Position numbers and translations under genes: made by a program
In this document: in pieces, positions 1-8,313 of the stretch
How positions within the stretch are numbered: the first letter of the stretch is position 1
Layout: every line of letters starts with the position of its first letter
NCBI RefSeq assembly: GCF_003626595.1
Contig: NZ_RBAK01000001.1
Span: 1,116,001-1,180,000, forward strand
Length of the DNA stretch: 64,000 bases
Source of the DNA: Micromonospora endolithica
Lineage (GTDB): Bacteria; Actinomycetota; Actinomycetes; Mycobacteriales; Micromonosporaceae
Direction of reading: 5' to 3'
Notes under the pieces: generated by a model
The model's database searches: none
What the model was told of the DNA's origin: nothing
Seen by the model: the letters and a program-made list of their open reading frames with translations, nothing else

Positions 1-427
1 CGGTCGGCGTCTCGACCCTGCCTCCCCCGCATCCGACCGGTCGGCACGGCAGGCCGCCCGACCGGACGTCATCAGGAAACGCGGGCCGCCATCCGGCGGT
101 CGGGTCGGTCGTCGTGGGCGGCGGTAGAGGCTGGTCGGGGCACGATGTCCTCCGGATAGCCGGGTCGCGGCGGCCCTGCGGCGCGCGGGACGGGGTGGGG
201 TGGCGGTGGGGTGGTGGGGGTGGCGGTGTCGTGGGATGTGGTGGTGGTGGGGTGCCGGTCCTCCGGTGCGACCGGGGAATCCCGGTCCGGCCGCACCGGA
301 CGACCGTCCTGCTCACGCCGCCCGAGCCACGGGGCCCGGATGACGCGGGTTCCTCCGGCACCGACCTCGTCCCGGCCGCGGGGCGCAACCGCGGCCGGTC
401 CCTCGCCGGTCGGTGCCGGAGGGTGAC
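1..427. other. Non-coding left edge with G/T-rich tract
   Basis: No convincing gene is visible here. Open frames exist on both strands but they are Arg/Pro/Gly-rich, have no recognisable domain and no good ribosome-binding site, as expected for chance frames in very GC-rich DNA. A strongly strand-biased G/T run lies at about 190-255. The stretch follows the 3-prime end of the leftward dehydrogenase gene, so it probably holds that operon's end and part of an upstream neighbour's flank. Confidence 0.5.
192..220 (+). other. G-quadruplex-type motif
   Basis: Four runs of four or five G separated by 1, 7 and 4 bases satisfy the G3+N1-7 quadruplex rule on the plus strand. It sits inside a longer G/T-biased tract just beyond the stop of the leftward dehydrogenase gene. 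It may act on transcripts reading through from the left, or simply reflect strand skew. Folding is not shown by sequence alone. Confidence 0.4.
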
Positions 428-1660
428 TCAGGCGGCGACCGTGGCCAACGCCGGCTCCACCTCGGTCCACGAGGAACCGAGGTCCGCCGATCGGGTCACC
501 GCCTCAAGCACGAGCTGGACCTGCAACGCGTCGGCGAACGAGGGAGCCGGGTCGGCGCCGGTGGCGACCGCCTCGATGAAGTCCCGCATCTGGTGGGTGA
601 AGGAGTGCTCGTACCCGATGATGTGCCCCGGTGGCCACCAGGCCGACATGTACGGGTGGTCGCCCTCGGTCACCAGGATGCGGGTGAAGCCCTGCTCGGT
701 GGTCGGTCGGGTGGCGTCGTAGAACTCCAGCTCGTTGAGCCGTTCCAGGTCGAAGACCACCGACCCGAGCGAGCCGTTGATCTCCACCCGCAGGGCGTTC
801 TTCCGGCCGGTCGCGAAGCGGGTCGCCTCGTACGTCGCCAGGGCACCGCCGCCGAGCCGGGCCACGAAGACCGCGGCGTCGTCGACGGTGACCGGGCCGG
901 TCGCCGGCGCGGAGCCGTTGCCGTCGGCCGATCCGGCACCGTCCACCGTGGCGGCCAGCCCACTCGATCCGGCGGGCAGCGGCCGCTCCTTGACGAACGT
1001 CTCGGTGACGGCGCTGACCCCGGTGATCAGCTGACCGGTGACGAACTGGGTCAGGTCGATGATGTGCGCCCCGATGTCGCCGAGCGCACCGGAGCCCGCC
1101 CTGTCCCGCTGCAAACGCCAGACCAGGGGGAACTGCGGATCCACGATCCAGTCCTGCAGGTAGGTGGCCCGGACGTGCCGGATCACCCCGAGCCGCCCCT
1201 CGGCGACCAGCTGCCGCATCATCGTGACCGCGGGAACCCGACGGTAGTTGAACCCGCACATCGACCGCACACCGGCGGCCTGGGCGGTGGCCGCGGCGGC
1301 GGCCATCGCCCGGGCCTCGGCCACCGTGTTGGCCAGCGGCTTCTCGCACAGGACGTGCTTGCCGGCGGCCAACGCGGCCAACGCGATCTCGGCGTGGCTG
1401 TCCCCCGGCGTGCAGACGTCGACCACGTCGATGTCGTCCCGGGAGATCAGGTCCCGCCAGTCGGTCGTGTACGCCTCCCAGCCGAGCCGGTCGGCGGCGT
1501 CGGCCACCTTTCCGGTGTCCCGGCCGCAGATCAACGCCATCCGGGCCCGCGCCGGCAGGTCGTACACGCGGTTCACGGTGCGCCACGCCTGCGAGTGGGC
1601 GGCGCCCATGAACGCGTAGCCGACCATGCCGACCCGCAGTTGCTTGTCTGTGGTGGACAA
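428..1660 (-). CDS. Gfo/Idh/MocA family oxidoreductase
   Basis: NAD(P)-dependent sugar or cyclitol dehydrogenase of 410 aa, the usual family length. The N-terminal Rossmann fold carries a GYAFMG glycine motif (residues 14-19). The family EKP motif is at 106-108, and the substrate-side segment GDIGAHIIDL at 194-203 supplies the usual Asp and His. The start is a TTG preceded by GGGGGAG about 7 nt away. It is the last gene of a leftward operon, 20 nt after the sugar-binding lipoprotein, so it probably oxidises the imported sugar or a close derivative. Substrate cannot be told from sequence; inositol-, scyllo-inositol- or glucose-type compounds are all possible in this family. Confidence 0.85.
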   Translation of the reverse strand: MSTTDKQLRVGMVGYAFMGAAHSQAWRTVNRVYDLPARARMALICGRDTGKVADAADRLGWEAYTTDWRDLISRDDIDVVDVCTPGDSHAEIALAALAAGKHVLCEKPLANTVAEARAMAAAAATAQAAGVRSMCGFNYRRVPAVTMMRQLVAEGRLGVIRHVRATYLQDWIVDPQFPLVWRLQRDRAGSGALGDIGAHIIDLTQFVTGQLITGVSAVTETFVKERPLPAGSSGLAATVDGAGSADGNGSAPATGPVTVDDAAVFVARLGGGALATYEATRFATGRKNALRVEINGSLGSVVFDLERLNELEFYDATRPTTEQGFTRILVTEGDHPYMSAWWPPGHIIGYEHSFTHQMRDFIEAVATGADPAPSFADALQVQLVLEAVTRSADLGSSWTEVEPALATVAA

Positions 1661-1680
1661 GGTGGGTCTCCCCCCGTGTA

Positions 1681-2733
1681 TCAGAACCCGAGCTTGAGGT
1701 ACTCGGCCGCGTTGTCCTTGGTGATCGTCTCGGAGGCGAGGATGATCTCCTTCGGCACCTGCAGCTCCACCAGGTCGGACATGCCCTTCTTCTGTCCGAT
1801 CAGGCGGGCCAGCGAGATGGCCGACGAGGCCATCGACGGGCTGTAGGTGACCGTCGCCTTCAGGACGGTGTTGTCGGCCTGGATGTCCTCCATGGCCTTC
1901 TTCGAGCCGGCGCCGCCGACCATGAAGAACTCCTTGCGGTTGGTCTGGTTGACCGCGGCCAGCACACCGATGCCCTGGTCGTCGTCGTGGTTCCAGACCG
2001 CGTCCAGCTTCGGCACGGCCTGGAACAGACCGGTCGCCTCCTGCTGGCCCGAGTCGGCGGTGAACTGCGCCGCGCGCCGGTTCTCGACCTTGAAACCGGC
2101 CTGGGCGAGCGTGTCGGCGAAGCCCTTCGAGCGCTCCTGGGTCAGCTCCAGGGCGTCGATGCCGGCGATCTCGCCGATCACCGGGTTGCTGATGCCCTTG
2201 GCCTTGAACTGCTCGATCATGTAGGTGGCCGCGGCCACGCCCATGCCGTAGTTGTCACCCTTGATCTGGAGCCGGTACGCCTTGGGGTCGGGGAAGGCCC
2301 GGTCCAGGTTGACCACCGGGATGCCGGCCTTCATCGCCTCCAGGCCGAAGGCGTTGAGTTCCTTGCCGTCGTGCGGCAGCAGCACGATCACGTTGGGCTT
2401 CTGGGAGATCAGGGTGGACAGCGCCGCCCGCTGGGCCGCCGCGTCCGCGCCGGCCTCGACCGTCTTGAACTCCACGTCGGAGAACGCGCCGGCCTGGGCC
2501 TTGGCGTTGTTGGTGATGGCGGCGATCCAACCGTGGTCGGCGGCCGGGGCGGAGAAGCCGATGACGACGCGCTCGCCGGGCTCGGCGTTGCCGCCCGGCG
2601 CCGCCGCCTTCGTCTGCGCCTCGGTCGGCGTCTCCTCGTTGCTGGTGCAGCCGGCGAGCAGAACGCCGGCGCCGACGGCGGCACCGCCGAAGAGCAGCCG
2701 GCGGCGCGACAAGTCGCGACTGTGCTGGGTCAT
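1681..2733 (-). CDS. Sugar ABC transporter substrate-binding lipoprotein
   Basis: Periplasmic-binding-protein-like (type 1, ribose/galactose class) solute receptor of 350 aa for a CUT2 transporter. The N-terminus has a twin-arginine run (RRR at 10-12), a hydrophobic stretch and a lipobox LLAGC ending at Cys29, so it should be Tat-exported and lipid-anchored. Phrases such as NVIVLLPHDGKELNAFG and WNHDDDQGIG are typical of RbsB-like proteins. The ATG chosen has AGGAGGT upstream; an in-frame extension further upstream is rejected because it runs through the permease gene in another frame. It lies downstream of the permease. The sugar bound is unknown. Confidence 0.88.
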   Translation of the reverse strand: MTQHSRDLSRRRLLFGGAAVGAGVLLAGCTSNEETPTEAQTKAAAPGGNAEPGERVVIGFSAPAADHGWIAAITNNAKAQAGAFSDVEFKTVEAGADAAAQRAALSTLISQKPNVIVLLPHDGKELNAFGLEAMKAGIPVVNLDRAFPDPKAYRLQIKGDNYGMGVAAATYMIEQFKAKGISNPVIGEIAGIDALELTQERSKGFADTLAQAGFKVENRRAAQFTADSGQQEATGLFQAVPKLDAVWNHDDDQGIGVLAAVNQTNRKEFFMVGGAGSKKAMEDIQADNTVLKATVTYSPSMASSAISLARLIGQKKGMSDLVELQVPKEIILASETITKDNAAEYLKLGF

Positions 2734-2849
2734 GACGACCTCCTGGTCAGGCGTGGTGGAGGGGAAAAGGGTGTGCGGTGTCCGGCCACCGTCGTCTCGG
2801 TCGGGTGGCCCGGGTGCGTTGGTGCGGATCCTCGGGTGGTGCGGGGTGG

Positions 2850-3980
2850 TCAGGTGGTGAGCCGGTTGCGGCCCAGGAACTGGGTGAAGCTGCGGAACTG
2901 GACCTGCTGGACCAGGACGGCGGCGACGATGATGCCGCCCTTGACCATGTTCTGGGCCTCGGTGGAGAGGCCGTTGATGGCGAACAGGTTGGTGATCGTG
3001 GAGAAGATGATCACGCCGAGCAGGGAGCCGATGATCGTCCCCCGCCCGCCGCTGAGCAGCGTGCCGCCGATGATCGCGGCGGCGATCGCGTCCAGCTCGT
3101 AGAGATTGGCCATCGCCGCCTGCGCGGAGTTCGCCTGGGCGGTGAGCATCACGGCGGCGATGCCGCAGCACAGGCCGGAGAGCCCGTAGAGCATCAGCGT
3201 GTGCCGCTTGACGTTGATGCCGGCCAGCCGGGCCGCCTCCGGGTTGCCACCGACGGCGACCGTACGCCGGCCGAACGTGGTGCGGTTGAGCAGCACCCAG
3301 CCGGCCGCGACGACCGCGGCGAGGATGTAGACCAGCAGCGGGATGCCGAGCAGGCTGTTGCTGGCGATGCCGTTGATGAACTGGTTGTCCGAGATCTGGG
3401 TCTGCTTGTCGGAGATCTCCGCCGCCAGGCCCCGGGCCGCCACCAGCATGGCCAGCGTCGCGATGAACGGCACCAGCCGGCCGTACGAGATCAGCACCCC
3501 GTTGACGATGCCGACGGCCAGGCCGACGGTGAGCGCGGTGAAGATCATGCCGCCGGCGCCGAAGTTCTGGGTCGCCACCGTCGTGCACCAGACCCCGGCC
3601 AGGGCGACGATCGCGCCGACCGAGAGGTCGATGCCACCGCCGATGATCACGAAGGTCATGCCGACGGTGACCACGCCCACCACCGAGGCGAGCTTCAGGA
3701 TGGTGAGGGTGTTGTCCCACACCCAGTCCGGGTTGGAGTACAGGTCGGACCGGGTGATCGCGCCGATCACGACCAGCACCAGCAGGACGCCGATCAGGCC
3801 GAGGTTGCGCCGGGCGCCCTCGCCGTTGTCGCCGCTCCACCAGGAGAGCCGACGGCCGGTCGCGCCGCCGTGCGCCACCTTCTCGCCCGCCGCGGCGGTC
3901 TCCGCCGGGTCCACCGGCGGCGACTGGGCCGGAAGGTCCGCCGCGCGATCGGGCGCGGCGGTCGGGAGGGTCTCGCTCAT
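2850..3980 (-). CDS. Sugar ABC transporter permease (RbsC-like)
   Basis: Membrane-spanning subunit of a CUT2 sugar importer, 376 aa. A polar N-terminal extension of about 60 residues precedes roughly ten hydrophobic segments. The family landmark is seen in GGGIDLSVGAIVALAG in the first third, and AIIGGTLLSGGRGTIIGSLLG near the C-terminal part matches the BPD_transp_2 family. The start overlaps the end of the ATPase gene by 4 nt (ATGA), showing translational coupling. A gap of 116 nt separates it from the binding-protein gene downstream. Acts with the ATPase and lipoprotein of this operon. Confidence 0.88.
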   Translation of the reverse strand: MSETLPTAAPDRAADLPAQSPPVDPAETAAAGEKVAHGGATGRRLSWWSGDNGEGARRNLGLIGVLLVLVVIGAITRSDLYSNPDWVWDNTLTILKLASVVGVVTVGMTFVIIGGGIDLSVGAIVALAGVWCTTVATQNFGAGGMIFTALTVGLAVGIVNGVLISYGRLVPFIATLAMLVAARGLAAEISDKQTQISDNQFINGIASNSLLGIPLLVYILAAVVAAGWVLLNRTTFGRRTVAVGGNPEAARLAGINVKRHTLMLYGLSGLCCGIAAVMLTAQANSAQAAMANLYELDAIAAAIIGGTLLSGGRGTIIGSLLGVIIFSTITNLFAINGLSTEAQNMVKGGIIVAAVLVQQVQFRSFTQFLGRNRLTT

Positions 3981-5539
3981 GCCGGTGCGCCTTCCATCAG
4001 GGACCCCGCCATGACGAGGTCGAGCACGGTGTTTTCGTCGAGTTCGTCGGCCGGGGCCTCGCGGACGACCCGGCCCTCCCGCATGACCAGCACCCGGTCG
4101 GCCAGGCCGAGCACCTCGGGGACCTCGCTGGAGACCAGCAGCACCCCGACTCCCCGGGCGGCGAGAGCGCGGACGACCTGGTACAACTCGGCCCGGGCGC
4201 CCACGTCCACACCCCGGGTGGGCTCGTCGAGCAGCAGCAGCTTGGTGTCGCCGAGCAGCCAGCGCCCGACCACCACCTTCTGCTGGTTACCGCCGGAGAG
4301 GGTCCGCACCGGCCGGCGTACGTCGCGGGGACGCAGGTCCAGGCTGTCGGCGATCCGGTCCGCCTCGGCGCGTTCCTTGCCGGTGTCGGTGAAGCCGAAC
4401 CGGGCGTACCGGCCGAAGGTGGCCAGCGTGACGTTGCGGTAGATGGGCTCGCCCAGCAACAGCGCCTGGCTCTTGCGTTCCTCCGGAGCCATGCCCATGC
4501 CCGCGCCGACGGCGGCGCCGACGCTGCCCGGACGCAACGCCCGACCGCCCATCCGGACCGTGCCGGACTCGGCCCTGCGGGCACCGTAGATGGTCTCCAG
4601 CAGCTCCGACCGGCCCGACCCGACCAGCCCGGCGATGCCCACGATCTCGCCGGCCCGCACGGTCAGCGAGACGTCGGAGAACTCGCCCGCCCGGGTCAGG
4701 CTCCGCACCTGGAGCAGTTCGTCGCCGGTGGTGTCGGTGGCGGGACGGTCGGGGAAGACGTACTCGATGGTGCGACCGGTCATCCGGGACACCAGGTCAC
4801 GGGTGGGGGTGTCGCGGGCCGGCAGGTTCGCCGCGGTCGTGCGGCCGTCCTTCAGCACGGTGACCCGGTCGCCGATCTCGCGGATCTCCTCCAGCCGGTG
4901 CGAGATGTAGATGACCGCGATGCCCTGCGCGGTCAGCTCCCGGATGATCCGGAAGAGGTTGCCCACCTCGTCGTGCGCGAGGACGGCGCTCGGCTCGTCC
5001 ATGATGATCAGCCGGGCCTCGTGCGACAGCGCGCGGGCCATGCTGACGACCTGCTTGCCGGCGGCCGGCAGCGACCGCACCATCCGCGACGGCGGGATCT
5101 CGGCGTGGCCGAGCCGGCCGAGGATCTGCCGGGTACGCCGGGCCATGTGCCCGCGCCGGATGAAGCCGGCCCGGCGCGGCTCGTGGCCGAGGAAGGCGTT
5201 CTCCGCGACGGAGAGGTCGTCCACCAGGTCGAGTTCCTGGTAGATGGTGGCGATGCCGGCGCGCATCGCGGCCTGCGGGTTGGCGAACGTCACCGGCTCC
5301 CCGCGCCACTCGACCGTGCCCGAGTCCGGCCGGTGCACGCCGGCGAGCACCTTGATCAGTGTCGACTTGCCGGCGCCGTTCTGCCCGAGCAGGCAGTGCA
5401 CCTCGCCCGCCCGGACCTCCAACTGCACGCCGTCCAGGGCGCGTACGCCGGGGAAGGTCTTGACCACGTCGGTGAGGCGCAGGACCACCTCGCCCGCGAC
5501 GGCGTCGGCGGGGGCTTCGACCAACGGAGCATCTGTCAC
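3977..5539 (-). CDS. Sugar ABC transporter ATP-binding protein (RbsA-like)
   Basis: Tandem-domain ATPase of 520 aa energising the CUT2 importer. The N-terminal domain has Walker A GQNGAGKST, a Q-loop and Walker B LIIMDEPSAVL. The C-terminal domain has a degenerate P-loop (GLVGSGRSE), the signature LSGGNQQKVVVGRW and LLLLDEPTRGVD, which is the classic RbsA/MglA arrangement. The start is set at a GTG preceded by AGGAG with about 6 nt spacing; the longer in-frame extension upstream has no such signal. It follows the ROK regulator by 91 nt and overlaps the permease by 4 nt. Confident family call; the sugar is unknown. Confidence 0.9.
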   Translation of the reverse strand: MTDAPLVEAPADAVAGEVVLRLTDVVKTFPGVRALDGVQLEVRAGEVHCLLGQNGAGKSTLIKVLAGVHRPDSGTVEWRGEPVTFANPQAAMRAGIATIYQELDLVDDLSVAENAFLGHEPRRAGFIRRGHMARRTRQILGRLGHAEIPPSRMVRSLPAAGKQVVSMARALSHEARLIIMDEPSAVLAHDEVGNLFRIIRELTAQGIAVIYISHRLEEIREIGDRVTVLKDGRTTAANLPARDTPTRDLVSRMTGRTIEYVFPDRPATDTTGDELLQVRSLTRAGEFSDVSLTVRAGEIVGIAGLVGSGRSELLETIYGARRAESGTVRMGGRALRPGSVGAAVGAGMGMAPEERKSQALLLGEPIYRNVTLATFGRYARFGFTDTGKERAEADRIADSLDLRPRDVRRPVRTLSGGNQQKVVVGRWLLGDTKLLLLDEPTRGVDVGARAELYQVVRALAARGVGVLLVSSEVPEVLGLADRVLVMREGRVVREAPADELDENTVLDLVMAGSLMEGAPA

Positions 5540-5630
5540 GAGAGTCTCCTCGTCTCGTTCGGTCCTGCCGGTGATCCGCCGCGTCGCGTGCCGCTGCGGA
5601 TGGCACCGGGGCGACGGCTCAACCGCCCGG

Positions 5631-6809
5631 TCATGACGCCTCCGCGAAGGCCACGTCGCTGGCCAGGACGGCGGCACCGGCGACGCCGGCCCGCGATCCC
5701 AGTTCGGACAGGACGACCGGGAGGTTGCCGGTGGCCAGCGGGAGCGACCGGCGGTAGACCACACTGCGGATCTCGGCGAGCAGGATGTGACCGAGGTGGG
5801 CCAGCCCGCCGCCGATCACGATCATCGAGGGGTTGGTGAAGCTGACCAGGCCGGCCAGCACGCCACCCACCCGTCGGCCTCCGTCGCGGATCAGCTGGAT
5901 GCAGGTGACGTCGCCCTCGACGGCCCCCTCGGCCACGTCCACCGCGTTGACCGCGCCCCGGAGCGACAGCCGGTCGGCCAGCGCCGGGGACAGCCCGCTG
6001 CGGGCGGCGGCCAGCGCGTCCTTGGCCAGCGCCGCGCCGCTGAACAGCGCCTCCAGGCAACCGACGTTGCCGCACGAACACATCGGACCGTGCGAGTCGA
6101 CCTGGATGTGCCCGATGTCCCCGGCGCAGCCGTCGGTGCCCCGGTAGACCTCGCCGGCGAGGTAGATCCCGCAGCCGATACCGGTCCCGATCTTGACGAA
6201 GAGGAAGTCGTCGACCGAGTGGGCCACCCCGCCGTGCCGCTCGCCGATGGCCATGATGTTGACATCGTTGTCGACCACCGCCGGGCAGCCGTGCTCGCGG
6301 GTGAGCAGCTCGCGCACCGGGAAACGGTCCCAGCCCGGCATGATCGGCGGGCTGACCGGGACGCCGTCGCGGAAGCTGACCGGCCCCGGCACGCCGACGC
6401 CGACCGCGTCGAGCCGTTCGTACGCCCCGTCCACCCGGGCCTTGTGCAGCAACTCGTTGACCCGGTGGAGGGTCACCTTGGGCCCGTTGCGGATGTCGGC
6501 CGGCTCGGCGTACGCGGCGACCGTCTCCAGCCGGCCGTTGACCACCTCGACGTCGATCGAGCTGGCGCCCAGGTCGACGGCGGCGAAGCGCAGTCGCGGG
6601 TTCAGCTCGACCAGGGTGGAGCGACGACCGCCACGGGAGGCGGCGAGCCCGGCCTCGGCCACGTAACCGAGCCCGACCAGACGGTCCAGCTCGGCCAGCA
6701 GCCGCGGGCGCGGCATCTGGAGCCGGTCACCGAGCTCCGCTCGGGAGACCGCGCCCTCGTCGCGGAGCAGCCGCAACAGCCTGACGTGCAGCGGCTCGAC
6801 GGTCCGCAC
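5631..6809 (-). CDS. ROK family transcriptional regulator
   Basis: Sugar-responsive repressor of 392 aa. The N-terminal 60 residues form a winged helix-turn-helix (LLRDEGAVSRAELGDRLQM). The rest is a ROK/kinase-like ATPase fold with DLGASS, a GIGCGI loop and the zinc-binding CSCGNVGCLEAL of the family. Start is GTG with a GAGGTGAG ribosome site. First gene of the leftward sugar operon, so it most likely represses the transporter and dehydrogenase and is released by the sugar or its phosphate. An operator-like palindrome lies 116 nt upstream. It lacks an obvious full kinase set, so regulation rather than sugar phosphorylation is preferred. Confidence 0.87.
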   Translation of the reverse strand: MRTVEPLHVRLLRLLRDEGAVSRAELGDRLQMPRPRLLAELDRLVGLGYVAEAGLAASRGGRRSTLVELNPRLRFAAVDLGASSIDVEVVNGRLETVAAYAEPADIRNGPKVTLHRVNELLHKARVDGAYERLDAVGVGVPGPVSFRDGVPVSPPIMPGWDRFPVRELLTREHGCPAVVDNDVNIMAIGERHGGVAHSVDDFLFVKIGTGIGCGIYLAGEVYRGTDGCAGDIGHIQVDSHGPMCSCGNVGCLEALFSGAALAKDALAAARSGLSPALADRLSLRGAVNAVDVAEGAVEGDVTCIQLIRDGGRRVGGVLAGLVSFTNPSMIVIGGGLAHLGHILLAEIRSVVYRRSLPLATGNLPVVLSELGSRAGVAGAAVLASDVAFAEAS

Positions 6810-6924
6810 CGGGACTCACCTCTTCACGGGCTCGTTCACATCGACGCAACGCCGAGGTGTTGTGTCCGACACAGTAAGAGCCTTCCGTGGCCTCTGTCCA
6901 GAGCTTCGGCCGTTCTGCTCCCAA

Positions 6925-6946
6925 CTTTTGTCCGACCGAACAAAAG
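6925..6946. promoter_or_regulatory. Probable ROK operator palindrome
   Basis: CTTTTGT and ACAAAAG face each other across an 8-bp spacer, a perfect 7-bp inverted repeat that is AT-rich in very GC-rich DNA. Known ROK/XylR-type operators have related T-rich/A-rich half sites. It lies in the 300-bp gap upstream of the ROK gene. A shorter TGTGT-ccg-ACACA repeat occurs at 6861-6873 and may be a second site. Regulation is inferred from position only. Confidence 0.6.
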
Positions 6947-6995
6947 CTTCGAGTGGATCAAGAAAAGAGTTCCGGGTGGTGGTGGGCCGGACACG

Positions 6996-7074
6996 CACGA
7001 TCGCGCTCGATCCTGGAAGTAGTGGTCTCCCGCGCGGGGCGAGGGCACTACTTCCGGGTTCGAGCGCGATCGTG
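6996..7074. repeat. Long imperfect inverted repeat (29-bp arms)
   Basis: Arms at 6996-7024 and 7046-7074 pair with only two mismatches around a 21-nt loop. The outer arms start with CACGATCGCGCTCGA. It lies between the divergently placed ROK promoter region and the 3-prime end of the leftward YihY gene. It could terminate transcription coming from the right or be a dispersed intergenic element; there is no clear U tract. Confidence 0.7.
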
Positions 7075-7109
7075 GTGCGGGTGGCACGCGGCCCCGGGGG
7101 CCGAACGAC

Positions 7110-8249
7110 TCAGCGGGTGCCGGCGGCGTTGCGCTTCTTGCGCAGCTTGCGGTCGTCGCGCAGCTCGACGTACGGCTCGTCGTCGGGCGAGTGCCCGGCC
7201 TGGATGGCGCGACCGCGCTCCAGCTCCGCGTCGAACTCCGCGCCCAGCAGGATCGCGATGTTGCTCAACCAGAGCCAGACCAGGAAGATGATCACGCCGG
7301 CCAGCGCGCCGTAGGTCTTGTTGTACGAGCCGAAGTTGCTGACGTACAGCGCGAAGAGGCCGGAGATGACCAACCAGATCACCACGGCCAGGACGCCACC
7401 CGGGCTGACCCAGCGGAAACCGCCGTGCTTCGCGTTCGGCGAGGCCCAGTAGAGGATGGCGAACATCAGGCTGACCAGGAGCAGCAGCACCGGCCACTTG
7501 GCGATGTTCCACACCGTGACGGCCGCCGCGCCGACGCCGATCGCCTCGCCGGCCTGCTCGGCGAAGCGTCCGGTGAAGACCACGATCACCGCGCTGAGCA
7601 GCAGCAGCACCCCGACCACCGCGGTCACCCCGACCCGGATCGGCAGGGTCTTCCAGATCGGCCGGCCCTCCGGCACGTCGTAGATGGTGTTCGACGCGCG
7701 CATGAACGCGGCGATGTAGCCGGACGCCGACCAGAACGCGGCCAGCAGACCGATGACCGCGGCCACGCTCGCCAGCCCGCCGGACGCACCGGCCTGGTCG
7801 ATCGCCGTCTGGATGATGGTGCGGATGTTGTCCTCGGGGACCGCCTGGCCGACGGTGTCGCGGACGCCCTGCTTCGCCTCGTCGCCGAGGAGTCCGAGGA
7901 TCGACACCAGCACCAACATGCCGGGAAAGATCGACAGCACCCCGTAGTAGGTCAGCGCCGCAGCCCAGTCGGTCAGGCTGTCGTCGGAGAACTCCCGGAC
8001 GGTCCGCCGCAGGGCTGCCACCCAGCCGGTGCCGGGCAGGTCGGTCGGGCTGTCCGGTCCCTCGTCCGGGCCGACCGGCCGGGCTCCCGCACCCACGCCA
8101 CCGGCCGTCTCACCGTCGCGTCCGGTGACCTCGCGATCGCGCTCGGTGTGCTCACGGTCACGTCCGGTCGTCTCGCGGTCGCGCCCGGCTGCCTCGCGAC
8201 CGGACCCGCTCGCCCCGCGCCCGCGCACGGAAGACTCGTCGGAGGCCAT
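7110..8249 (-). CDS. YihY/virulence factor BrkB family membrane protein
   Basis: Inner-membrane protein of 379 aa. A highly charged N-terminal tail of about 85 residues rich in Arg, Asp and Glu with repeated RDRE/GRDR units precedes a YihY domain. That domain shows DWAAALTYYGVLSIFPGMLVL, several further membrane spans and the typical YNKTYGALAGVIIFLVWLWL near the C-terminus, ending in a basic RKLRKKR tail. The family was once called ribonuclease BN, wrongly; its true role is not settled, with transport or envelope function suggested. Single gene, 64 nt downstream of the ABC exporter genes on the same strand. Confidence 0.88.
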   Translation of the reverse strand: MASDESSVRGRGASGSGREAAGRDRETTGRDREHTERDREVTGRDGETAGGVGAGARPVGPDEGPDSPTDLPGTGWVAALRRTVREFSDDSLTDWAAALTYYGVLSIFPGMLVLVSILGLLGDEAKQGVRDTVGQAVPEDNIRTIIQTAIDQAGASGGLASVAAVIGLLAAFWSASGYIAAFMRASNTIYDVPEGRPIWKTLPIRVGVTAVVGVLLLLSAVIVVFTGRFAEQAGEAIGVGAAAVTVWNIAKWPVLLLLVSLMFAILYWASPNAKHGGFRWVSPGGVLAVVIWLVISGLFALYVSNFGSYNKTYGALAGVIIFLVWLWLSNIAILLGAEFDAELERGRAIQAGHSPDDEPYVELRDDRKLRKKRNAAGTR

Positions 8250-8313
8250 CGCCCCTCCCTCAAGGTTGACGCTGTCGGAGAGGACATGCCCCGACCAGGG
8301 CGGCGGTAACCAG

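Noticed and set aside
72..470. 132-codon leftward open frame at the left edge
   Set aside because: Pro/Arg-rich, overlaps the end of the dehydrogenase gene in another frame and has no good ribosome site or family.
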